The notes under the pieces are model-generated. The model was not told the DNA's origin, did not search any database, and worked only from the letters and a program-made list of their open reading frames with translations. Shown here piece by piece: positions 1-6,193 of a DNA stretch of 6,193 nucleotides (within the stretch, counting starts at the first letter, position 1; each line of letters starts with the position of its first letter). The stretch comes from Bacillota bacterium (GTDB lineage: Bacteria; Bacillota; Syntrophomonadia; Syntrophomonadales; Syntrophomonadaceae), in NCBI GenBank assembly GCA_017861475.1, contig JAGFXV010000099.1:1-6193 (forward strand), in the 5' to 3' direction. A program made the position numbers and the translations under genes.

Positions 1-632
1 AGATACAGGATATATTCAAAAAAGCCGAAGACTATATGTTTAAAGATAAAATCATTGAAAGTCAAAGCATGCGGGGAAAAACAATCCAGACCATAATTAC
101 TACGCTTAATGAAAAAAACAGAAGAGAGGAGCAGCACTCCCACAGAGTTTCAATTCTATGCAAAAGTATAGGAGAAGCATTGAATTTAAATGAAGGAAAA
201 ATTGAGGAGCTTAAAACGGTAGGATTACTTCATGATATAGGTAAAATAGGGATTGATGAAAATATACTGAATAAGAACGGGAGATTAACTGAGATAGAAT
301 TTACTGAAATCAAGCGTCACCCGGAAATAGGATATAGAATCCTCAGTACCGTTAATGAAATGTTGGATCTGGCCAACTACGTTTTATACCATCATGAAAG
401 ATGGGATGGCAGCGGATATCCCAAAGGGCTAAAGGGCAACGATATACCACTGGTGTCAAGAATTATAGCGATAGCGGATGCCTTTGATGCCATGAGCAGC
501 GAAAGAAGTTACCGAAGTTCAATGCCGGAGCAAGTGATCATTGAGGAGTTACGGAATAATGCCGGAATTCAATTTGACCCTCAACTGGTAAATGTATTTA
601 TTGAAAAAGTATTGGGGAAATCAAGTGCTTGA
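1..632 (+). CDS. GGDEF-HD-GYP type cyclic-di-GMP phosphodiesterase, C-terminal part (5' end outside window)
   Basis: HD-GYP domains hydrolyse the second messenger c-di-GMP in the cytoplasm. The frame is open from base 3 to the TGA at 630-632, giving 209 visible residues; the first ATG, at 36, is internal. Numbered from base 3, residues 1-25 (IQDIFKKAEDYMFKDK and following) resemble the last helix of a GGDEF domain and the linker usual in clostridial GGDEF-HD-GYP proteins, so a cyclase domain probably lies upstream. The HD-GYP domain fills about 40-205. Visible signature residues are H45, the HD pair H77-D78 in LLHDIGKIGI, H106 in KRHPEIG, the H130-H131 pair opening HHERWDGSGYP with its GYP motif, and D159 in IAIADAFDAM. 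Four residues before H45 there is Arg (R41) where trinuclear members have a Glu ligand. The hydrolase core otherwise looks intact. The gene converges on purL and ends before a hairpin terminator. The domain call is secure; sensory input and full length are unknown. Confidence 0.93.
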   Translation, partial: IQDIFKKAEDYMFKDKIIESQSMRGKTIQTIITTLNEKNRREEQHSHRVSILCKSIGEALNLNEGKIEELKTVGLLHDIGKIGIDENILNKNGRLTEIEFTEIKRHPEIGYRILSTVNEMLDLANYVLYHHERWDGSGYPKGLKGNDIPLVSRIIAIADAFDAMSSERSYRSSMPEQVIIEELRNNAGIQFDPQLVNVFIEKVLGKSSA

Positions 633-707
633 GAACTGGACAGAAAAGTGAAGAATAAATGACTTTGCATGCTGCTCTGCCTAACTGTACAAAGAAAAGG
701 AAGGATG

Positions 708-757
708 AAGAGGCTATCTCCAAACCTAAAGTGGTCAAGGGATAGCCTCTTTTCTTA
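708..757 (+). terminator. Rho-independent terminator of the HD-GYP gene, possibly bidirectional
   Basis: GAGGCTATC at 710-718 pairs perfectly with GATAGCCTC at 741-749. The stem extends outward by two A-T pairs (708-709 with 750-751) and inward by a G-U and a C-G pair. The apical part can fold again (ACC 724-726 with GGT 733-735). On the plus strand a T-rich run, TTTTCTTATT, follows the stem at once, about 75 bases after the HD-GYP stop. Read on the minus strand, the same stem is followed by a weaker pyrimidine stretch, so it may also stop purL transcripts. The plus-strand role is well supported and the minus-strand role is inferred. Confidence 0.85.
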
Positions 758-780
758 TTGTGAAACACAAGGTTCCCGGG

Positions 781-813
781 ACCCGCAAGCAATCTTTGAT
801 TGCGTCAGCGGGT
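781..813 (-). repeat. Two-tier hairpin just downstream of purL
   Basis: The outer arms ACCCGC (781-786) and GCGGGT (808-813) are perfectly complementary. Inside them, GCAATC (789-794) and GATTGC (798-803) form a second perfect 6-bp stem with a 3-base loop. The tiers are separated by an asymmetric internal loop (2 bases against 4). On the purL transcript the hairpin begins 7 bases after the stop codon. No U tract follows on either strand, so it is not a textbook terminator. It could protect the mRNA 3' end, act together with the 708-757 hairpin, or be one copy of a dispersed intergenic palindrome. The structure is certain and the role is not. Confidence 0.7.
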
Positions 814-820
814 GGGGTTC

Positions 821-3800
821 TTACTTAAAGTAATTGACGCCGGCTTCGAACAGGCGCTGGTCTTTTTCCAAAGGGATGTTGATATATAGATTGGTGCCGA
901 TCCTTTCCGAGTGGCCCATTTTCCCCAACACCCGTCCGTCAGGACTGGTGATAGCCTCAACGGCGTAATCGGAGCCATTGGGATTATAGCGAATGTCATA
1001 GGAGGGTTTGCCCTCATCATCTACATACTGGGTGGCGATCTGACCGTTGGCGATCATGCGCTGCATATCCGCCTCATTGGCTACAAAGCGGCCTTCGCCG
1101 TGAGAGACGGCGATTTGATGAATGTCTCCGACTTCTACATTGGCCAGCCAGGGTGATAAAACCGAGGTGATCCTGGTCTTTACCATGCGCGACATATGGC
1201 GGCCGATGCGGTTATAGGTGAGTGTGGGCTGGGTCGGGGCTATATCCCGGATCTCACCGTAGGGACCCAGACCCAGCTTGATCAGGGCTTGAAATCCGTT
1301 GCAGATGCCCAGCATCAGACCGTCCCTATTTTTCAGCATGTCCATTACTTCATCGCGGATGTGGGGACTGCGGAAGAAGGCGGCGATAAATTTGCCGGAA
1401 CCTTCCGGCTCATCGCCGGCGCTGAAGCCTCCGGGGATTGCTATGATTTGAGATTGCCTGATCCTGGCAGCCATCGCCTGGATGGAATCTTCGACGGCCG
1501 CCGGGGTAAGGTTTTTAATTACAAAAACGTCGGCCTGGGCGCCAGCTAATTCAAAACGTTTTTTCGTATCATATTCACAGTTGGTGCCCGGAAAGGCAGG
1601 AATCAGCACCCGCGGTTTGGCTGCCGTCAGGCTTGACCTGGTCCGTCCGCGCTGAGTGTAGGATACGAGCGGGGGGGCGGGCAGATCGATTTCTGCTGTT
1701 TGAGTCGGAAAAACTTTTTCCAGCGGTGCTTCCCACGCAGATTGGGCTTCCTGCAGGCCAAGGGTCATGCTGCCGATGGTGATCGATTCTTCTTTCGTGG
1801 TCCGGCCCAGAAGCTGGTAAGGAATATTATCCAGAGCCTTGTTAACATCTACATCAGCAGGCATCTCCACTACCATGCTGCCATATTCCGGGGCAAACAG
1901 CAGGGCGGTTAATCCATCCGGAGTGAGAGATTTTTCTTCCAAGGCAAAGCCAATGCGATTGCCAAAAGCCATTTTGCTGATTACTTCCGCAATACCGCCA
2001 CCACGCACGGGATGCGCAGCAATGATTTGACCGCTGTGAATCAATTGGGTGATGCGCTGATAGGTGACGCGCAATAAATTAAAATCAGGCAGTTCGCAAT
2101 CATCTCTGACGAGTGGGATATATACCACCTGGCTGCCGGTACGCTTGAATTCCGGAGAAATAAGCTTCCTTGTATCAGCTGCGTTTACAGCAAAAGCCAC
2201 CAGTGTTGGCGGGACGTTCAGATCCATGAAAGTACCAGACATACTGTCCTTCCCGCCAATGGCCGGGATGCCCAGCTGCAATTGAGCCTGATAGGCACCC
2301 AACAAAGCGGCAAAGGGTTTGCCCCATTTACTGCTATCCGTTCCGAGTTTTTCAAAGTATTCCTGCAGGCTCAGGCGAATGGTGCGGTAATCACCGCCCA
2401 TGGCCACGATTTTGGAGACGGCTTCCACCACTGCATACAAAGCACCATGAAAGGGGCTCCATTTGGCGATCTGCGCGTTATAGCCGTAGGTCATGAGCGT
2501 GCAGGTGGTGGTATCGCCGGATTCCACCGGCAGTTTGGCAGCCATGCCGATACCGGGGGTAATTTGATAATGGCCGCCAAAGGGCATCAATACTGTGCCG
2601 GCTCCGATGGTGCTGTCAAAGCATTCCACCAGGCCACGCTGGGAGCAGACGTTCAAATTCTGTAAATTATTGAGCCAGGCTTCTTTAAGGTTGGCAGATA
2701 TATCAGCTGTCTTGTTTTTAAAGTAGTTATCGTTGACGGCAGGCTCCAGCACCCGGACTTCGGTATGCTGTTTCACGCCGTTGGTATCCAGAAAATCACG
2801 GGAAATGTCCACGATCGTCTGACCGCGCCAGCACATCTTTAATCGTCTGTCGGCAGTTACTTCCGCCACCTCGGTAGCTTCCAGGTTTTCTGCATCAGCC
2901 AGTTCTTTAAAATGATCAGCGTATTCCTGGGCCACCACCACCGCCATTCTTTCCTGGGATTCGGAAATGGCCAGCTCGGTCCCGTCCAATCCTTCATATT
3001 TCTTAGGGACGGTGTCCAACTTAATGAGGAGCCCGTCAGTTAATTCTCCAATTGCCACGGAAACACCGCCGGCACCGAAGTCATTGCATTTTTTGATCAA
3101 CCGGCTGGCCTCGGGATTTCTGAACAGCCGCTGGATTTTTCTTTCGGTGGGGGCGTTGCCCTTCTGTACTTCCGCCCCGCTGGTGTAAATGGATTCTTCG
3201 GTATGCTCCACTGAAGAGCCGGTCGCTCCTCCGCATCCGTCCCTTCCGGTCCGGCCGCCCAGCAGGATGACCACATCCCCGGGGGCGGGCGTTGCCCGGA
3301 CGATATTGCTTTTTGGCCCTGCGCCAATGACCGCGCCAACTTCCATGCGCTTGGCGATAAAGCCTTCATCATATATTTCTGCGACTTGTCCGGTGGCCAG
3401 TCCGATCTGATTGCCGTAGGAACTGTATCCGGCGGCTGCGCCGGTGGTAATTTTACGCTGGGGCAGTTTGCCCGGCAGAGTTTCGGCTACGCTCGCCCGG
3501 GGGTCACCGCTGCCGGTTACCCGCATGGCCTGATACACATACACCCGTCCGGAAAGCGGATCCCGGATGGCACCCCCCAGACAGGTGGCGGCACCGCCAA
3601 ACGGTTCGATTTCGGTGGGGTGATTATGGGTTTCGTTTTTAAACATTACCAGCCAATCTTGCTTCTGACCGTCGATCTCGGCTTCCACTACAATGCTGCA
3701 GGCGTTGATCTCGTCGGAAAGATCCAGATCCTGCAATTTGCCTTCTTTTTTTAGCTTTTTCATGCCCAGCACGGCGATGTCCATCAGGCAGACATCCCTT

Positions 3801-4612
3801 TCCTCGGAACCATAGATAAAACTGCGATCCTGCAGATAGGTTTCATAAGCTTCGCGAACCGGCCGGCCCAGTCCGTTTGTTTCTTCAATGGATACAGCAT
3901 CGATGCTGGTCAGGAAAGTCGTATGCCGGCAATGATCCGACCAGTAGGTATCAATAACTTTCATTTCTGTCAGGGTAGGATTTCTTTTCTCCTGGTCGCG
4001 GAAGTAGACTTGGCAAAATTTAAAATCTTCAGGACTCATGACCAGCCCCAGTTTTTCCTGATACATGGGCAGCGCGGTCTCGTCCATGGTGATAAAACCA
4101 TCCAGGACAGGCACGTTAGCAGGTACAATGGTTTCCATTGCCAGTGAATCAGGTTTATCCAGGGAAGCTTCCCGCGAGTCCACCGCATTGATGCAATAGT
4201 CCTTGACTGTCCGAACATCGTCGGCAGACAGGGGCCCGTATAATAAAATCAGCTTGGCGGAGAGAATGACCGGCGGTTCCCCCTGGGTCAGGATCTGAAT
4301 GCATTGGGCGGCTGAATCGGCCCGCTGGTCGTATTGACCCGGCAGATACTCCATGGCGAAATAATTTACGCCCGGCTCGATTTCCAAGGTTTCATCATAG
4401 ACAAAATCCATATTGGGTTCGGAGAATATCGTCCTCTTGGCTTGTTCACAGGCCTGGTCTGTAATTCCAGAAATATCATAGCGATTGATAATCCGGACCC
4501 TTTCCAGCTGAACGATGCTCAGGTTTTCTTTAAGATCGTGGTATAAATGGCGGGCCTCCACATCAAAGCCAGGTTTCTTTTCCACCAGAACGCGTTTAAC
4601 AGTGTTGTTCAA
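821..4612 (-). CDS. purL: Phosphoribosylformylglycinamidine synthase, single-chain form (FGAM synthase)
   Basis: This cytoplasmic enzyme of de novo purine synthesis converts FGAR, glutamine and ATP to FGAM, glutamate, ADP and phosphate. The 1263 residues match the long one-chain form that combines what PurS, small PurL and PurQ do elsewhere, so no partner subunits are needed. An N-terminal PurS-like region (about 1-150, opening RVLVEKKPGFDVEARHLYHD) is followed by a linker and the first AIRS-like half, with DTYWSDHCRHTTF at 221-233, NETHNHPTE from 326, a Gly-rich GGRTGRDGCGGATGSS at 452-467 and DFGAGG from 511. The second half has GGKDS at 786-790. The C-terminal glutaminase domain (about 1000-1263) has PAFPGTNCEYDT from 1005, the nucleophile C1104 in LGICNGFQ, H1171 in VSHGEGRF, and the partners H1234 and E1236 in GHSER. 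All expected catalytic residues are present. The sequence type fits the clostridial/streptococcal subgroup. Translation starts at TTG: an in-frame TGA lies five codons upstream and the N-terminus is family-typical. It is complete, with no frameshift and no other pur gene beside it. Confidence 0.98.
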   Translation of the reverse strand: MNNTVKRVLVEKKPGFDVEARHLYHDLKENLSIVQLERVRIINRYDISGITDQACEQAKRTIFSEPNMDFVYDETLEIEPGVNYFAMEYLPGQYDQRADSAAQCIQILTQGEPPVILSAKLILLYGPLSADDVRTVKDYCINAVDSREASLDKPDSLAMETIVPANVPVLDGFITMDETALPMYQEKLGLVMSPEDFKFCQVYFRDQEKRNPTLTEMKVIDTYWSDHCRHTTFLTSIDAVSIEETNGLGRPVREAYETYLQDRSFIYGSEERDVCLMDIAVLGMKKLKKEGKLQDLDLSDEINACSIVVEAEIDGQKQDWLVMFKNETHNHPTEIEPFGGAATCLGGAIRDPLSGRVYVYQAMRVTGSGDPRASVAETLPGKLPQRKITTGAAAGYSSYGNQIGLATGQVAEIYDEGFIAKRMEVGAVIGAGPKSNIVRATPAPGDVVILLGGRTGRDGCGGATGSSVEHTEESIYTSGAEVQKGNAPTERKIQRLFRNPEASRLIKKCNDFGAGGVSVAIGELTDGLLIKLDTVPKKYEGLDGTELAISESQERMAVVVAQEYADHFKELADAENLEATEVAEVTADRRLKMCWRGQTIVDISRDFLDTNGVKQHTEVRVLEPAVNDNYFKNKTADISANLKEAWLNNLQNLNVCSQRGLVECFDSTIGAGTVLMPFGGHYQITPGIGMAAKLPVESGDTTTCTLMTYGYNAQIAKWSPFHGALYAVVEAVSKIVAMGGDYRTIRLSLQEYFEKLGTDSSKWGKPFAALLGAYQAQLQLGIPAIGGKDSMSGTFMDLNVPPTLVAFAVNAADTRKLISPEFKRTGSQVVYIPLVRDDCELPDFNLLRVTYQRITQLIHSGQIIAAHPVRGGGIAEVISKMAFGNRIGFALEEKSLTPDGLTALLFAPEYGSMVVEMPADVDVNKALDNIPYQLLGRTTKEESITIGSMTLGLQEAQSAWEAPLEKVFPTQTAEIDLPAPPLVSYTQRGRTRSSLTAAKPRVLIPAFPGTNCEYDTKKRFELAGAQADVFVIKNLTPAAVEDSIQAMAARIRQSQIIAIPGGFSAGDEPEGSGKFIAAFFRSPHIRDEVMDMLKNRDGLMLGICNGFQALIKLGLGPYGEIRDIAPTQPTLTYNRIGRHMSRMVKTRITSVLSPWLANVEVGDIHQIAVSHGEGRFVANEADMQRMIANGQIATQYVDDEGKPSYDIRYNPNGSDYAVEAITSPDGRVLGKMGHSERIGTNLYINIPLEKDQRLFEAGVNYFK

Positions 4613-4620
4613 ATTTATTT

Positions 4621-4627
4621 CGCCTCA
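4621..4627 (-). promoter_or_regulatory. Ribosome binding site supporting the TTG start of purL
   Basis: On the minus strand TGAGGCG precedes the TTG at 4612-4610, with about 10 bases between GAGG and the start codon. The ATG at the upstream edge of this motif (in AAATGAGG) is out of frame with purL. The in-frame TGA just upstream rules out a longer protein, so the TTG is the best start. Confidence 0.65.
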
Positions 4628-4647
4628 TTTCTAGAGTGCTCATTTTT

Positions 4648-4666
4648 ATATATGTATATCATATAT
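4648..4666. repeat. 19-bp AT-rich dyad over the candidate purL -10 region
   Basis: ATATATG (4648-4654) and CATATAT (4660-4666) form a perfect 7-bp inverted repeat around a 5-base centre, TATAT. It overlaps the candidate -10 hexamer, where a repressor could bind. The sequence is low in complexity and does not resemble the Bacillus PurR box, so chance is a real alternative. Confidence 0.4.
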
Positions 4667-4681
4667 GGTTTTGCTTTTGAA
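4653..4681 (-). promoter_or_regulatory. Candidate sigma-A type promoter for purL
   Basis: On the minus strand TTCAAA (4681-4676, four of six matches to TTGACA) stands 17 bases upstream of TATACA (4658-4653, near TATAAT). This would give a 5' leader of about 35 bases, too short for a purine riboswitch, and none is visible. An overlapping TATGAT (4663-4658) has a better -10 but no good -35. No convincing terminator separates purL from the upstream GGDEF-EAL gene, so read-through transcription is also possible. Confidence 0.45.
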
Positions 4682-4738
4682 GGAAAGGACAGAGGTTGAT
4701 TGTTTATTTTCGGCAGTGTGATATGAAAAATATCTGTG

Positions 4739-6193
4739 TTATATGACGGGCTGTTTGACCAGTAATAAACTTTTTTCAAAAACGTCAGGGGGAACCGGCC
4801 TGCCGAGCAGATAACCCTGAATTTGATCGCAACCGAGCGCGGTCAAGATATCAAGCTGCTCCTGAGTTTCTACGCCTTCTGCAATCGTATCTACGCCAAT
4901 GGATTTTGCCATGTATATAATTGCTTTTACGACCTGCGTTCCGCTACTATTGTCTGAAGCCACTTTGTCAATAAGTGACTTGGCTATTTTTATCCGGTTA
5001 AAATTAAAGCTATTCAGATAATTCATCGAAGAATAGCCCGCCCCGAAATCATCTATAGAGACTGAAATGCCAAAACTGTTAAAGATATTAAATATGGATT
5101 TGACTTCACTCTCGTCGTTTATCATCATGCTTTCCGTAATTTCTACATCGATCCAGTCTGTATTGAAATCAGATTGCCCCAGCATGGTTTTCAGTGTCTC
5201 AACAAAGCTTTCATCGCTGAGTTGCCTTGGCGATATGTTGAATCCAAATTTCAGATTTAAGGAATATTTATTATTCCAGGCAGCCCCCTGGTGCATCGTT
5301 TTGAACATAACCCATTTGCCAATTTCAAGTATATAGTCAATTTGCTCGGCAATGGTAATAAACTCGTTGGGCGGTATGTAGCCGTGTTCGTCGGTCTTCC
5401 ATCTCAACAAAGCTTCGGCACCTATAAGCTTTTTATCAGGAAGCGAAAACTGTGGCTGATAAAACAGTTCAAAATCTTTTTCGCAGTCCGTTTGCCTGAG
5501 AAGTCTCTCAATTTCAAGGTTTTTATCAATTGTTTCGTTGAAAAACGGATCATAGAATATATATTTGTTATAACCGTGGGATTTGGCACGGTACATGGCG
5601 ATATCAGCATTTTTCAGGAGTTGGGTGCTGCTGTTTGCCTCCGGTGAATATAGTGCCACTCCCAGACTTATCGTAATAAAAAGGTTTGCATCATTGATCT
5701 TTATCGATTTGCTGCAAACATGAATGATCTCTTTACAGAGTACTTCCAACTCTGGTTTGGTATATCTGCCTACAACAACAAAGGCGAATTCATCGCCGCC
5801 TAATCTTGATAAGATAGCTCCGTAGCGATTCCACTCTATCAATCTGTGAGAAATTTCAATAAGCACCTTATCTCCGACATCGTGCCCGTAGCTGTCGTTT
5901 ATGTTTTTGAAGCGGTCCATATCCATTAAGAAAACAGCCAACGTTTCGTTATTAAGCAGCGTTTCTATGCAGTCTGCAAGACAGGATATAAAATAGCGCC
6001 GGTTAAACAAAGAAGTCAGCGTGTCCTGATTGGCCAGAAAAGCCAGTTCTCTGACCTGTTCAGCCACACGCTGTTCCAGGATTTCATTATTATACTGTTC
6101 ATTTTTAAGGAGCCTTTCGTTTTCAATAGAAACTTGAATGTAGTTGCAGGAATACTTGTAGAATATAATTAAAAAAACAAATAAGACAATGTC
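4739..6193 (-). CDS. Membrane-anchored GGDEF-EAL cyclic-di-GMP turnover protein (N-terminus outside window)
   Basis: GGDEF domains make c-di-GMP from two GTP and EAL domains cleave it to pGpG. The frame is open from the window edge to the TAA at 4741-4739, giving 484 visible residues; the GTG at 6067 continues an open frame and is probably an internal Val. Numbered from the edge, residues 1-13 (DIVLFVFLFIIFY) look like the end of a transmembrane helix, followed by a charged coiled-coil linker to about 50. The GGDEF domain (about 50-215) has DTLTSLFNRRYF, a DMDRFKNINDSYGHD stretch and an intact GGDEF at 132-136. Its inhibitory site reads RYGA (123-126) instead of RxxD. The EAL domain (about 230-480) has E260 in EALLRW, N319, E351 in EITES, D381-D382 in DDFGAGYSS, K402, E439 in AEGVET and Q459 in QGYLLGRP. 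The usual Asp two residues after K402 is Ala (A404). Most catalytic residues are kept, so either activity is possible. A sensor domain probably lies before the membrane helix. The gene runs in the same direction as purL, 126 bases upstream. Confidence 0.95.
   Translation of the reverse strand, partial: DIVLFVFLIIFYKYSCNYIQVSIENERLLKNEQYNNEILEQRVAEQVRELAFLANQDTLTSLFNRRYFISCLADCIETLLNNETLAVFLMDMDRFKNINDSYGHDVGDKVLIEISHRLIEWNRYGAILSRLGGDEFAFVVVGRYTKPELEVLCKEIIHVCSKSIKINDANLFITISLGVALYSPEANSSTQLLKNADIAMYRAKSHGYNKYIFYDPFFNETIDKNLEIERLLRQTDCEKDFELFYQPQFSLPDKKLIGAEALLRWKTDEHGYIPPNEFITIAEQIDYILEIGKWVMFKTMHQGAAWNNKYSLNLKFGFNISPRQLSDESFVETLKTMLGQSDFNTDWIDVEITESMMINDESEVKSIFNIFNSFGISVSIDDFGAGYSSMNYLNSFNFNRIKIAKSLIDKVASDNSSGTQVVKAIIYMAKSIGVDTIAEGVETQEQLDILTALGCDQIQGYLLGRPVPPDVFEKSLLLVKQPVI

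Noticed and set aside
758..770. Small hairpin TTGTG-AAA-CACAA after the terminator
   Set aside because: It has only five pairs, no adjoining U tract and no sign of a role; it may be chance.
598..792. A 64-codon minus-strand frame between the HD-GYP gene and purL
   Set aside because: It covers the terminator hairpin and the end of the HD-GYP gene, resembles no family I know and has no good ribosome binding site.
2282..2665. Long plus-strand frames antisense to purL (also 3386-3754 and 1196-1549)
   Set aside because: They follow from the codon composition of purL; their products look unlike real proteins and lack conserved motifs.
4720..4734. GATAT/ATATC hairpin as terminator of the GGDEF-EAL gene
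   Set aside because: The stem has five mostly A-T pairs and no following U run on the minus strand, too weak for termination.
4613..4738. Purine riboswitch or PurR box upstream of purL
   Set aside because: No conserved riboswitch core or CGAA-type PurR motif is visible, and the predicted leader is too short.
4739..6067. GGDEF-EAL protein starting at the GTG at 6067
   Set aside because: The frame stays open to the window edge and encodes a plausible coiled coil and membrane helix, so the GTG is most likely an internal Val.

Overview
The window reads as chromosome of a Gram-positive-type anaerobe of the Bacillota (Clostridia or Negativicutes; inferred). The evidence is a single-chain, roughly 1,260-residue PurL of the type typical of clostridia and streptococci, and a GGDEF/HD-GYP linker of a kind common in clostridial signalling proteins. 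The genus cannot be fixed from the sequence.

Layout: (1) Positions 1-632, plus strand: the 3' end of a gene whose visible part is the tail of a probable GGDEF domain joined to a complete HD-GYP phosphodiesterase domain. (2) Positions 633-820: a short convergent intergenic region with a rho-independent terminator for the HD-GYP gene and, right after the purL stop, a strong two-tier hairpin without a U tract. (3) Positions 821-4612, minus strand: a complete purL, starting at TTG. (4) Positions 4613-4738: an AT-rich gap with a candidate purL promoter, a 19-bp dyad over its -10 region and a ribosome binding site. (5) Positions 4739-6193, minus strand: a membrane-anchored GGDEF-EAL protein cut by the window edge; the visible part is the end of a transmembrane helix, a coiled-coil linker, GGDEF, then EAL.

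The purine enzyme stands alone, with no other pur gene in view, between two cyclic-di-GMP turnover genes. One neighbour carries an HD-GYP phosphodiesterase domain (probably with its own cyclase), the other a cyclase plus an EAL phosphodiesterase. PurL feeds the pathway that makes GTP, the substrate of diguanylate cyclases, but a functional link is only inference; chance neighbourhood is the simpler explanation. The signalling genes are visibly more AT-rich than purL.

I found no mobile element, CRISPR array, tRNA, rRNA or clearly new system. The points most worth a second look are active-site and allosteric-site substitutions in the two c-di-GMP proteins, and the symmetric hairpin after purL.
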